Both the position numbers and the translations under genes were made by a program. 64,000 bases of DNA from Polyodon spathula. Its lineage: Eukaryota > Chordata > Actinopteri > Acipenseriformes > Polyodontidae. Positions 22,335 to 32,095 of this stretch are shown in pieces. Every line of letters starts with the position of its first letter. The stretch's first letter is position 1. The DNA is taken from contig NC_054536.1 of assembly GCF_017654505.1 (NCBI RefSeq), positions 34,579,946-34,643,945 on the forward strand, in the 5' to 3' direction. Below the pieces are notes generated by a model. That model was not told where the DNA came from. It did not search any database and saw only the letters and a list, made by a program, of their open reading frames with translations.

Positions 22335-23745
22335 TGTCCCACGTGAACTTTTTTCACATTTTGTTGTGTCAGTGCCTCAGAGTTTCATGCATTTAAACAA
22401 TTATTTTTTTCCCCACTTATCTACACACCATACTCAACAATGTTAAGGGGAAAAAAGTTTTTATTGAGAAAAAATTTATATAAAACAAACACAAAACTGA
22501 AAGATCATAACTAGATAAGTCTCCACCCACTCTGAGTTAATACTTGGTGGAAGCACCTTTGACAGCAATTAAAGGTGTGAGTCTGTTGGGATAGATCTCT
22601 ACCAACTTTGCACACCTAGTTTTGGAAATATTTGACCATTCTTCTTTAACAAAACTGTTCAAGCTCTGTCAAGTTCCTTGGGGAGCATTGATGGACAGCA
22701 ATCTTCAAGCCATGCCACAAATTTTCGATTGGATTTAGGTCGGGGCTCTGACTGGGCCACTCAAGGACATTTTCCTTTTTGTTCCAGTCACTCCAGCGTA
22801 GCTTTGGCTGTGTGATTTGGGTCATTGTCATGCTAAAAGGTGAACTTCTGTCCCAGTTTAGGCCAAAAAGTTCCATTTTAGTTTTGTCAAACCACAAAAC
22901 TTTTTGCCACATGGCTACAGAATCTCCTGGGTTTTTTTGTGTTTTTTTTTTTTTTTTTTTTTTTTGCATACTTCAAACTGGATTCATGGTGGGCTTTCTT
23001 GAGTAATGGCTTCCTTCTTGCCACCCTACCATACAGGCCAGATTTGTGAAGTGCTTGGGATATTGTTGTCACATGCACACTTTGACCAGTCTTGGCCATA
23101 AAAGCCTATAGCTCTTGCAAAGTTGCCATTGGCCTCTTGGTAGCCTCTCTGATCAGTTTCCTTCTTGCTCGGTCATCCAGTTTGGAGGGATGGCCTGATC
23201 TAGGCAGGATCTTGGTGGTGCCATACACCTTCCACTTCTTAATAATCATCTTGACCGTGCTCCAAGCGATATTCAAAGCCTTTGATATTTTTTTTTTATA
23301 CCCATCCCCCGATCTGTGCCTTTCAACAACTTTGTCCTGGAGTTGTTTTCAAAGCACCTTGGTGCTCATGGTTGAGTCTTTGCTTTGAAATGCACTACCC
23401 AGCAGAGGGAACCCACAGGAACTGATGAATTTATTCTGAAATCATGTGAATCACTACAATTTAACACAGGTGGAGGTCATTTAACTTGGTGTGTGATTTT
23501 GAAGGCGACTGGTTAAACCTGAGCTAATTTAGGATTGATATTACAAGGAGGTTGGACACTTATCCGACCAAGCTATTTCAGTTTTTAGTTTTCATTCATT
23601 TTCTACAAATTTTTAGAATCTTTTTTTTCACTTGGAAGTTTTGGGGTAGGAAGTGTAGATAAACTTTTAATGCATTTTAATTCCAGTCTATATGGCAACA
23701 AAAGGTGAAAATGTTGAAAGGGGGTGTAGACTTTCTTAGACAGTG
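22335..23745 (-). mobile_element. Decayed Tc1-like transposon with transposase remnant
   Basis: Minus strand. The transposase N-terminus with a helix-turn-helix lies at about 23100-23385, with ISKALNIAWSTVKMIIKKWK and RSGHPSKLDD. It is followed by TTISQALHKSGLYGRVARRKP (22970-23099). An A-tract in the coding strand (22942-22966) makes a lysine run, then [19 protein letters not shown] carries the first catalytic Asp. The second Asp region is frameshifted (22800-22840), while [19 protein letters not shown] near 22690-22760 retains the Glu. A segment between the first and second Asp regions is missing. The ends are partly recognisable: 'gtctaagaaagtctacaccccc' on the right (23710-23740), with a degraded counterpart 'gtgaacttttttcacattttgttg' on the left. 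Not functional. Confidence 0.85.
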
Positions 23746-23759
23746 TGTGTTTATATATA

Positions 23760-23930
23760 TATAAAATATGCATCGGTCATTCAGATGTTTGTGGCGTACG
23801 TAATAAAAAAAAATGAATTACATCCGTCCTCTCCTTTCGTTATACTATTTACAGTGTTTTGAGTATAGTCATCAAAAAGACCGATGCGGGGCTTCTAGAT
23901 ATGAGTATATCTCCAGTCTTTCTAGTGTTA
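23760..23930 (-). mobile_element. piggyBac-like terminus (TTAACACTAGAAAGACTGG)
   Basis: On the minus strand a TTAA at about 23927-23930 starts TTAACACTAGAAAGACTGG and is followed by 'cgcatcggtc' and, about 110 bp on, its inverted partner 'gaccgatgc'. TTAA plus this terminal phrase fits piggyBac ends, comparable with 15484. No transposase or opposite end was found. Confidence 0.45.
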
Positions 23931-24129
23931 AGCTCTACTTGAAAAAAAACTCTCACTGCAAAAAGGAGGTAGGAAGTTGATTAAGCTGTATTAACCTCAG
24001 TATCATTTCCCGTAACTTGGACAATTCTGACTCATTCCCAGTCCTAGCAGAAACAACCTCCGCCCTCCCATGGACTTCATATTGAATTGCTAAACATTGT
24101 GAGGTGGAATTACTCAGACCCTCTTCATA

Positions 24130-24796
24130 GGTCTGCTTCCCCTCCTCTTCCCATCTTTACGATCATCAAGCAGGGTATATCGAAGATGAACGAAGTGCTT
24201 TAGTTCTCTAGCCAATGCTTTATCTTGAACATGTTCTACAAATTGATCCCTAAATAATATAGCAGAGTTAAGCATTCCATCTGGCACCTATTTCAACACC
24301 TTCTTCAAAAGGGCAAATAAGGTGTGACAATATTCTTGCAATTATTATTCTCCTTCTTGTTGTCTCCGAGAAGAAAACTCTGTTGCTATCCTACATAAGA
24401 CCGGGAACAACCATACAATTCTAACAAGATTGCAGAGATCTTTTTCAGTGTCTTCCCTTTCCTGTAGGGACTGGTATTTAATTTCAGCTTTAGCTTCACC
24501 TTCTAAATGGTCAATTATAAAAAGGGCTTGGTCAGCAATAGACATGTGACTTACACATATGCTGGCTTGAGCTTTCCCTTTCCATTCAACTACATTTGTC
24601 CCACTCTTACTGCTGAATTTAGGACATTTTCTTTCTCTAGGAATACATACCAAATCGCTGTACTATAGGGGAGCTACTACCAGCTGCTTGGGAGGTCCTA
24701 GGGACTGGGTCAACTACTCAAACTTTGTGACAACCACTCATTGTCAGATTTCAACAGCTGCAACTGCTCTCTTAGGACTTGTAACTCCTGCTCCAT
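24130..24796 (-). pseudogene. gag: Second gag remnant (PNMA-like type) joined to the Gmr1-like pol
   Basis: Starting from the methionine codon at 24796, the minus strand reads MEQELQVLREQLQLLKSDNE, a leucine/glutamate-rich coiled-coil-like start. It continues after stops with SVADQALFIIDHLEGEAKAEI-like sequence (seen as SIADQALFIIDHLEGEAKAE), REDTEKDL and FSSRRQQEGE, and near 24150-24240 with a phrase close to FVEHVQDKALARELKHFV. This resembles the gag of fish LTR elements related to paraneoplastic Ma antigens. Several stops and frame changes make it dead. It follows directly after an RNase H fragment with no LTR between, so it belongs either to a second element or to a rearranged copy. Confidence 0.6.
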
Positions 24797-24954
24797 TATG
24801 GTGCGAAAACAATTCTCTAAAATTAAGGAAATCACAGGTACCAATAACCTAATTCTCAGTACAATATAAAACCAAACATTTAAAACAATACAAAAATCAG
24901 AGCATTCAACTATTGCCTTTTTCAGGTTGCCTCTCTTAATGAGGCCGGCGATAG

Positions 24955-25270
24955 TTAATTTTGCATTGAGTTCATTATTATGCTTCATCCACTTGAGTGG
25001 AGAATGATCTTTAACTAAGACAAATTCTCTTCCTAGCAAGTAATACTTTAGTGACTCAATTTCCCACTTCACTGTCAAGCATTCTTTCTCCACCACTGCG
25101 TACCTTGTCTCTCTATGTAGAAGTTTTCTGCTAAAGTACATCACTGGATGTTCTATGCTGTCCTTTAACTGTGATAGCACTGCTCCCAGTCCTATGTCAG
25201 ACACATCTGTCTGCACAATAAACTTATTTTTAAAACCAGGTGCTGTCAATGCAGGCTCGCTAAACAACAC
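24955..25270 (-). pseudogene. pol: RNase H domain of the Gmr1-like element
   Basis: Contains FIVQTDVSDIGLGAVLSQ (first catalytic Asp), HPVMYFSRKLLHRETRYAVV, EKECL (catalytic Glu) and KDHSPLKWM (second Asp). RNase H would remove RNA from RNA-DNA hybrids during reverse transcription. The core is readable for about 105 codons, then near 24955 the usual continuation toward the element end is lost and the sequence joins the second gag region. It directly follows the reverse transcriptase on the same strand. Confidence 0.8.
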
Positions 25271-25319
25271 TTATTACCTCACGGAATGCTGCTTCTGTCT
25301 CCATGGTCCACTGTACTTT

Positions 25320-26270
25320 ATTTGGGACTTTCTTTTTCATCAGATCTGAATACTGTAATAGCTGAAGCATCAGGTACACATCTTCGATAGTACCCCGCTA
25401 AACCTAAAAATGCTCTCACCTGCTTTTTTGTTTGTGTGGTTGGCCATTTTTTAATGACCTCTACCTTCATAACCTGAGGTTTTATGACACCACCCCCTAC
25501 TACATATCCTAGATATCTGGCTTCATTTAAGCCTACAAAACATTTTTCAGGGTTAGCTGTTAACCCTGCTTCTCTTAAGCTACACAGTACGGCCTCCACC
25601 TTTTTGTAAATAATCTTTCCATGACTCTAAAAAGATTACTATGTTATCTATATATGCCGAAGCATACTCTAAATATGTTAGATCTTAAGATTTTATCCAT
25701 TAAGCATTGGAAGGATGCAGGTGCTCCATGTAGCCCAAACTGCATCACCTTATACTGGTATAATCCAGACTGGGTAGCAAAAGCTGTTTTCTCCCATGCT
25801 CCCGACACAAAGGGGATTTGCCAGTATCCTTTGGTAAGGTCTGTTATTAGATATTCTGATTAACCTAGCCTTTCAATTAGTTTGTCTACTCTAGGTATGG
25901 GGTAGCATTGAACTTAGACACTGTTTAACTGGTGGAAATCGTTGCATATGTGACATGTCCCATTGGGTTTGACCACCATAACAGTTGGGCTGTTCCAAGG
26001 GCTAGGTGATTCTTTCATTATGTCTAAAGCTTTCATTACTTCTATTTCTTGTAAGACGTCTACTTTCTTTGCTTCGGGTATGTGATATGGTCTTACTCTC
26101 ACCATAACACCAGGTGGCATCACAATGTCATGTTCGATGGCATAGGTAGGACCAGGTGTTGATGAAAAGACATCTGTGTGTTGCTGCACCATATTGCGAA
26201 CCTCTCGTACCTGTTTCTCTGATAAGTCAGGTCCAATATTTATTTGGCCTGCTACATCTTCCTTTCCTTC
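25320..26270 (-). pseudogene. pol: Reverse transcriptase of the Gmr1-like element
   Basis: Minus-strand fragments. The N-terminal finger region has RVRPYHIPEAKKVDVLQEIE and SPWNSPTVMVVKPNGT, then CNDFHQLN (25914-26192). The active-site box near 25640-25660 reads YIDN rather than YIDD, so one catalytic aspartate is lost. The thumb region has GLTANPEKCFVGLNEARYLG and FLGLAGYYRRCVPD (25318-25599). At least two frame breaks separate these pieces. The region just upstream on the same strand is the integrase C-terminus, with no LTR between them. Confidence 0.85.
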
Positions 26271-26359
26271 TTTATTACTTTTATTTGACTTTTTTCAGAC
26301 TGTGCTTATTCTCTACCATTAAAGCTTCTCTGTCTACCCATGGTTTTAGAAGATTAACA

Positions 26360-27330
26360 TGACAAGGCTGTTCCTTCCATGCACTTGTCATGCTGTCTGA
26401 CCTTATAGCTGATGTGTCCAAATGCCTCTGTAATCTCATAAGGCCTCTGCCAATTAGTAAAGAGTTTGCTCTCGGGAGTGGGGATTAACACCATAACTCT
26501 GTCACCTGGGTTAAACTGATGGATTTTAGCAGATTTATTGTACTGTCGTGCCTGTCGTCCTTGTGCTTGTTTTAGGTGATTCGTGACAATAGGGGTGACT
26601 ATCTATCCAGCCCTGCATTTGGATAATGTGGTATACAATGTTCTTACCTATGTGATTTTTTTCTTCCTCCCATATTTCCCTGGCAATGTCTAAAATTCCT
26701 CATGGTTGACGCCCATACAATAACTCAAATGGTGAGAAACCTGTGAAAGATTGGGGCACTTCCCAGACTGCAAACATTAAGGTAAGAGCAGATCCCAGTC
26801 TTTCCCGTCTTTAGAAATCACCTTAACATCGATTTAAGGGTTTTGTTAAAACCGTCCGTTTGAGGATGGTAAAGAGAGGTCTTAATTTGCTTGATTTTTA
26901 AATAATTTACATAGATCTTTCATCAATTTACTTACAAAAGGGGTCCCTTGATCCTTGAGGATCTCATTGGGAATTCCCACTCTAGAAAACACCAGTATGA
27001 ACTCTTTGGCAATGGTTTTCGAAGCCACATTCCTTAAAGGAACTGCTTTAAGATACCTAGTGGCATAGTCTAGAATTACAAGCACGTATTCATGCCCTCT
27101 AGCTGACTTATCTAACGGACTGACTAAATCCATAGCTACTCTTTCAAATGGTACTTCTATTATTAGCATGGGATGTAGATTTTCAGCTAGCTCTGAAATG
27201 TGTTTTTTGGCTAACTCACTGGAACTCAGGATAGGATTTACAAAATGTTTCTACTTCTTTGTTAATTCCGATCCAATAAAACCTTTGAACAATTCGTTGT
27301 AAAGTTTTATCACTTCCCTAATGTGCTAAC
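26360..27330 (-). pseudogene. pol: Integrase of the Gmr1-like element (upstream of RT)
   Basis: A zinc-binding N-terminal remnant (around RFYWIGINKEVETF, 27200-27300) leads to a core domain. The core has PFERVAMDLVSPL, VLVILDYATRYLKAVPL (first Asp) and GIPNEILKDQGTPFVSKLM (second Asp), at 26882-27169. Beyond it, HPQTDGFNKTLKSML near 26840 lacks the few residues that normally carry the catalytic Glu, so the active site is broken. The C-terminal part has NHLKQAQGRQARQYNKSAK and FNPGDRVMVLIPTPESKLF (26440-26600). Integrase inserts cDNA into the host genome. Its position before rather than after reverse transcriptase is the notable feature. Confidence 0.85.
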
Positions 27331-27462
27331 TTCAGCACCATTGAACAGTATGCCTGGGGTACCAATAGCTGTTAATTAATTAATGTAACTCGATATAACA
27401 AGTAATTTTTAATGATAAAATGATTGTGTGGATTGACAGTTACATTTTCCACTGGCACATCA

Positions 27463-28044
27463 TTAACCCTTTGTCGGACCAGGTCTGATATTACAATTTT
27501 CCCTTTCCAGTCCGATGTCGGACCCTGTCCGACATCATCAAAAAGATGTCAAGCACAGGTCTCCAGTAGTTTTTTCTCTGGAAAAGCTGAGAAAACCTTT
27601 CAATGGTCAAGTGAGACTTACAGGAGCCAAATGAAGCATAAAAAACAAGAAAAAAGGGACGTATCTGAGCAATACACATAGCCCCTGCACCACAGAGATA
27701 ACGCGGACACAAACAAAGAAGACATCACTGACATTTGCAGAGCTTTTTGAGATGTTATAGCAATAAAATAATGACTTGGATTGCATTATTGAGGAGTTTG
27801 GTGATAAAATGAGTGATCAAGAGATGCACGACTATGAAGAGGCATGTGAAAAATACAGCGAACAAGGGGTGGGGCATGGCTGGAGATGCAGTACTGATGT
27901 CTTTTTGCTATGCAGTGCCTTTTAAACCTGCTTTACTCAGAAAAAATACTTTAAACATCGTGTGTAAAATAAACAGCACATGTGAAAATAAATTGGACCT
28001 GACGCATCTGACAAGCGCTGAATAAATGGACCACTAAAGGTTAA
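27463..28044. mobile_element. piggyBac-like MITE, copy A, complete between TTAA sites
   Basis: Bounded by TTAA at 27463-27466 and 28041-28044. The left end reads TTAACCCTTTGTCGGACC; the right end inverted reads TTAACCTTTAGTGGTCC, so terminal inverted repeats are short and imperfect. A second copy lies inverted at 62301-62760 with strong similarity over more than 400 bp. The interior shows traces of a coding region ('gacatttgcagagctttttgagatgtta', compare the other copy) but is broken by stops. It sits between protease and integrase sequences of the Gmr1-like element and therefore inserted after it. Confidence 0.7.
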
Positions 28045-28227
28045 AGGAGATCGCTTAGTCACAAGTATTTATCAACGTGGGATCCTGAGCTTGTTCCCAC
28101 CCAAAATTTCTAGTTGAAGATGCAAAAGTATCATACCAGGAGGATCATACCCAAGTTTCTTTTGTTATTTCATTGGGGAATCACTGGGTGCTTACACCTT
28201 TGCCATTTCTTTTCTCCTTTCCCCCCC

Positions 28228-28621
28228 TGCGGCACGGTAGCCAAAGTGAGGAGACTCGGAGATGAAAAGTGCAGCAAATGAAATACTTTTAATAAAATAA
28301 TAATTACCAAACAAAAAGGCACGATGGCCAAATAAAAAGAACAAAACACAAAACACAGTTAGCAATAAATTCAAAACACAAAATACACACCAATAAACCA
28401 CTCACTCTCTCACACGTCGTCTTACTCTTACACTCACCCACTAACACTCCCAATCACTCCCTTTTATAGAGATGCTGCAGCTAATTGGGCAATTCACACT
28501 TCATCACTGCACCTTTCACACATTCCTCACACAAACTCATTAATCTCCACACAGCAGACTCACATCCACTCTAAACACCACCAAAACACACAAAGACAGG
28601 CTATTAAATCTGCTGCTACCA
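28228..28621 (-). mobile_element. LTR-like block B inside the Gmr1-like element
   Basis: On the plus strand it runs from about TGCGGCACGG to CTGCTACCA. In minus orientation a TATA box (plus-strand CTTTTATAG near 28463) precedes an AATAAA-type signal (plus-strand TTTTAATAAA-rich stretch near 28290). 'Gcacgatggccaaata' resembles phrases in blocks A and C. It cuts the protease sequence just after the DTGS motif, so it is a later insertion. No clear target duplication. Confidence 0.45.
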
Positions 28622-28755
28622 GTCATTGAACTGCCAGTATCAATGAGAGCAGTCACCTTGTTACCGTTTATGCATATTTCTGCTAAATAGGGAGGTTTTC
28701 CTTCTATTTTCCCTGGTATTGCAATACTACCACAGAAGTGATGCCCAGTATTGCA
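28622..28755 (-). pseudogene. Aspartic protease fragment of the Gmr1-like element
   Basis: In the same frame as the gag C-terminus but after one stop, the minus strand encodes HFCGSIAIPGKIEGKPPYLA and then NGNKVTALIDTGSS. The DTGS motif is that of retroviral/retrotransposon proteases, which cleave the polyprotein. The sequence is cut immediately downstream by LTR block B. Confidence 0.75.
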
Positions 28756-29692
28756 CTATATAGGCTCCTCTGTCTGCAGACAATACCTAGCAAAGTGACC
28801 TATATTATTACATTTATAAAAGGAGTAGTCTATGCCATCCCTTTTGTTAGGTAACCCTTTCCCAGGTCCCTGCAAATGTCCCTTCGCGAGAGTAAGCCGA
28901 TCTTCATTTCCTTTTTTGAGGGGCTTATCCGTCTTGAAGTGGATATGCTGCTTTCCTCCTGCTGGGCCAGGCATTGAGGGTTTGGGACCAGGGGCGGTGG
29001 TTGAGTGCACCAACTCTTCGGCTGCTAATTGGCGTGCACCTAATGAGATAAATTTATCAAGTGCAGTGGGATCTCCTTCGCCTATCCACTTTCTCATCGG
29101 TGCAGGTAGGGCACAGAAAAAAGGATCCATCACAAGGATTTCGACAACCTTGTGACTGTTGTGCACATCCGGGTTCAACCTGTGTTTGGCCAAGTAGATG
29201 TGGTCGAACAGTTGGAATATACATCTCAAAAGGACCATGTATGATACTTCTGGGTACTCAGGGCAGTAGTAATTCTGGCCCGTGCCAGAATTTCAGCTTT
29301 AAGGACATCATACGTGTCGGCTTCTGTAGGAGCTAGGTCGAAATAAGCATCTCCCACTAGGAATGGTGTGATGATTCCTACCCACTGATCTTATGACCAT
29401 TCTTCCTGTGTGGTGGTCCTCTCAAAGTCTAGGAGTAAGCCTAGATGTCATCTCCAGTGGTCATTTTATTCAGGACATGGGTTGACCTGATTGATTGGTT
29501 GGCTGTAAAGGTAGTTGTTGAAGCTGGAGTGGAACCCAGTTGTTCGAAACATTGAAACAAGGCCACTATTTCTACTCTTGCTTCATGCAACTGCTCATTC
29601 TGTAGCCAGTTGGCTTCCATCTGTGCCGTTGTGATGTTTGCCATGGTCTCTTGTTGTGCTCTGGTGGCATCTACTAGTGCACAGACCAGCAT
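28756..29692 (-). pseudogene. gag: gag with SCAN-like capsid and zinc knuckle
   Basis: The N-terminal segment (29441-29692) begins MLVCALVDATRAQQETMANI and has a coiled-coil-like middle. After a frameshift, 28756-29238 carries RLNPDVHNSHKVVEILVMDP and FFCALPAPMRKWIGEGDP, the pattern of a SCAN domain (arginine/tryptophan-rich helix, then a leucine-rich 'LV-Q/DFL--LP' helix). A CCHC zinc knuckle, CYKCNNIGHFARYC-like (seen as FYKCNNIGHFARYC, first Cys lost), lies near the end. Gag would assemble particles and bind RNA. Frameshift and Cys loss make it non-functional. Protease follows in the same frame after a stop codon. Confidence 0.75.
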
Positions 29693-29817
29693 GTCGATAT
29701 CTGCTGTCTTGTCTGCAGTGTTCTACTGTCAGGTGGGTACTGTAGTTGACTCCCGCAGTTTGGTAATCCCACATCTAACACAACATGTGAGCCTGGTGGC
29801 TGACTCGCAACAATTTT

Positions 29818-30182
29818 TGTAGTTGTAGGGAAATTGACTGACGTGTAGAACTGCAGAATGACGCAGGGAGTACAAGCAAAGCGGGAGGTTTTTATTTTCC
29901 TTGTCTTTCCGCAGGTAAATCAAAGACTTAAACAGAAAGGCAAACCTTTGCCGAGTTGCTGCGGGCTGTACCCAAAACAAAGTTAATCAAAAATACTAAA
30001 TTGTAAATAAACACAAAAGTTCTCTTTATACAGTTCAGAGTTGTAATGGCAGAGTTTAGCTCACTGCCCACTTAGACCTCCATACCTGGACTTGAATGGT
30101 GAGTTTAAAAACGCAGTCCCGAATTCTAATTGAACTCTGTGGTTGCTTTTAAAATTGTTTTCTTTTCTTCTTTTGCAGGTTT

Positions 30183-30246
<64 letters not shown>

Positions 30247-30425
30247 AGGGCGCCACTGCATGGAGACACACCCAGGTGAGTAATTATAATTCAAGGAACA
30301 GAGATGACAGCAGCCTTTGTCTTGTGCTGCCTCTCCAGAAGTAAATGTGGAACTATAGGGCAGAAGTCTCTTGGCTGCCTCATTCCCATAATGCATTAGT
30401 TGATTTCCCTAGTGCTCTTGGGACA
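29818..30425 (-). mobile_element. Probable 5' LTR of the Gmr1-like element
   Basis: On the minus strand, TGTCCCAAGAGC near 30425 could be the start and CTACAACTACA near 29818 the end. Between them a TATA box (CTGTATAAAGAG near 30030) is followed by AATAAAAAC near 29895. This order fits an LTR lying directly upstream of gag. No second copy was found to confirm the limits. It contains a 59-base G homopolymer. Confidence 0.4.
30185..30243. repeat. 59-base G homopolymer
   Basis: An uninterrupted run of G on the plus strand, preceded by 'gcaggtttcc' and followed by 'cagagggcg'. Pure G runs of this length are rare and can form quadruplexes. The true length is likely uncertain because such runs are hard to sequence and assemble. 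Confidence 0.95.
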
Positions 30426-31900
30426 TGTAGTTTTATTTACTACAAGCATGCAGTTTAAAAACAGAGCGGACAATACACTGTAGCAGTTATCATTCTCTTT
30501 TACTTAGAAAATATTAATTTGCTTTATATATTTTAATTGTATCGTCTTTGTATCACCTTACTGCCACAATATGTATATTGTGGAGGGATGGAAAGAAGTG
30601 TGTGTGTGTGTGTGTGTGTGCATGCGCGTGTGTGTGGTGGTTGGCAGGGAAAAAGAGATCCTGCCTTAATGAGTCCTTGTCTGGAATTTGGCTGAGGCAT
30701 AACTGGGTAATTGACAACCAATTAAGCCTCAGTCACATGTCATAAAAGAATGCCTTTGTTCTCAGTGTGGGGTGGACTACCATGGAGCTGGGAACAGAAA
30801 GGAGACCTGTGGTAAGAAGAAAACCAGTGAAAGCTTTTCCCAGCCTGGTTAAAATAAAAAGAGCAGGTTGTGTTGGGAAAACGGTTTAGCCGTCCCAACC
30901 CTTTAGTTTAGGAAAAACAAGTTTGCTGTGTTCAATGGATCGCTTTGTGGTGCGAATTACAAAAGATGGGGGAGAGCCTTCTGTGCCTTCCAGCAGTACC
31001 GATTTGGATGAAAATATCTCAGCTGTTTCAAAGTAAGCGAAGCTGGCGCCAAACGTAACATTAATGGAAGGTGGGAGCTGGAATTTGCCATTATTTTTGT
31101 TCCACAGGCGGCTGTGCGTGACTGTTTTACAGCACTGACCAACCTGAAGTCAAAAAAGGCTCTTGAGGCTCAGCTTTGTTGTTCTGTAACATATTTTGAG
31201 CCCCATCTGGAAAAACGATCCAAACCAAAGCATGTAAAAGTTCAAACTAAACATTAGGCAATTGTGCTTTTTGTGCCACTGTGTTTGGTTTTTGCAGAAA
31301 ACAATAACGAGACACATTTGTCTGCTTGACTAAGACGTTTCTTTAATTTGAATAAATTCAGATGTTCATTGTTACTTTTATGGGGTGTTTTTTTTTTTTT
31401 ATTGGACAAAAATGTAATACTTTCTTTTTCTCAGATTAAAAAAAAAATTTTTTTGTCCTTTCTTAAAGTTGAAATGCTGATACGTTTATATTCTGGTTTT
31501 ATTTATTTTTTTTTTTCATTGCTACCTTAATCCCAATTAATCAAAAGGGTTTTTACGTTATTGCACTCTTGTTCACTTTATTGCTGGTGGATCATGGAGC
31601 CCACCGAGATGGATCTCAAGACTTGGTGTATTGGCCACCACTGCTCCAGGGGTAGAAGCAGGACTAAGACCCCGCGCTCCCTAGATCCTCCTCCCCGTCC
31701 TCTGGCTGGGAGAATTCTCCCTCTCCTCTGCCCAGGAAGAGAGACAGAGGCTGCTGTAGCAGGCATTCTGATAGCAGTGATCTCTCTCTCCCCCTCTCCC
31801 TCTACTGGTATATTTATATACTGGTGGTATAAAACATTTCTAATTTAAATGCTATATATCAAAATCGACATATTTCAATAGGAATATTTGTCTGCCATTA
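30426..31900. other. Intergenic DNA with (GT)n
   Basis: A (GT)n array occupies 30598-30638. 30840-31250 has LTR-like or coding-like texture but no recognised motif. T-rich runs occur near 31390 and 31440-31520. 31590-31800 is GC-richer with C/T-rich runs. No gene seen. Confidence 0.35.
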
Positions 31901-31904
31901 TGAA

Positions 31905-32095
31905 TCAATGGGGCAATTTCCATGGAAAAAGAAATGTCTCACCTTTTTTTCACTCTATTTTGGTAGTACTTCTGGGTTGTGTGTGTTTCCGTGTAGTTTT
32001 CTTTTAGCCAGAAAATTTCTCCTTCCAAATAATAATCTAATTAATATTAAAATACAGGGGGATATATTTAAATGTTTTTGTTGGAGTTCCAATTT
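31905..32095. repeat. Interspersed repeat family X, copy 1, left block
   Basis: Matches 43735-43910: shared phrases include 'tttccatggaaaaagaaa', 'gtctcacctttttt-tcact', 'tttccgtgtag/tttccatgcag', 'agaaatttctccttc' and 'gggatatatttaaat'. The matching right block of this copy lies at 33790-34060, so 32.1-33.8 kb either belongs to the family or was inserted. Confidence 0.65.

Larger units (their letters stand above)
24800..30425 (-). mobile_element. Decayed Gmr1-like Ty3/Gypsy retrotransposon with nested insertions
   Basis: Minus-strand order is LTR-like region (29818-30425), gag (28756-29692), protease (28622-28755), integrase (26360-27330), reverse transcriptase (25320-26270), RNase H (24955-25270). 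Integrase upstream of reverse transcriptase is copia-like, but the protein motifs are Gypsy. This combination defines Gmr1-like elements of deuterostomes, and the SCAN-like capsid fits the proposed origin of SCAN domains from this group. A piggyBac-like MITE (27463-28044) and an LTR (28228-28621) interrupt it between protease and integrase. No 3' LTR was identified. All domains are damaged. Confidence 0.75.

Noticed and set aside
30165..30280. Apparent exon on the plus strand (polypyrimidine-AG before, CAG-GTGAGT after)
   Set aside because: The interval is mostly a G homopolymer, has no coding logic, and lies in a probable LTR; kept only as a remark.
30061..30396. Minus-strand frame with a poly-proline stretch
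   Set aside because: The prolines come from the G59 homopolymer read on the other strand; flanks show no domain.
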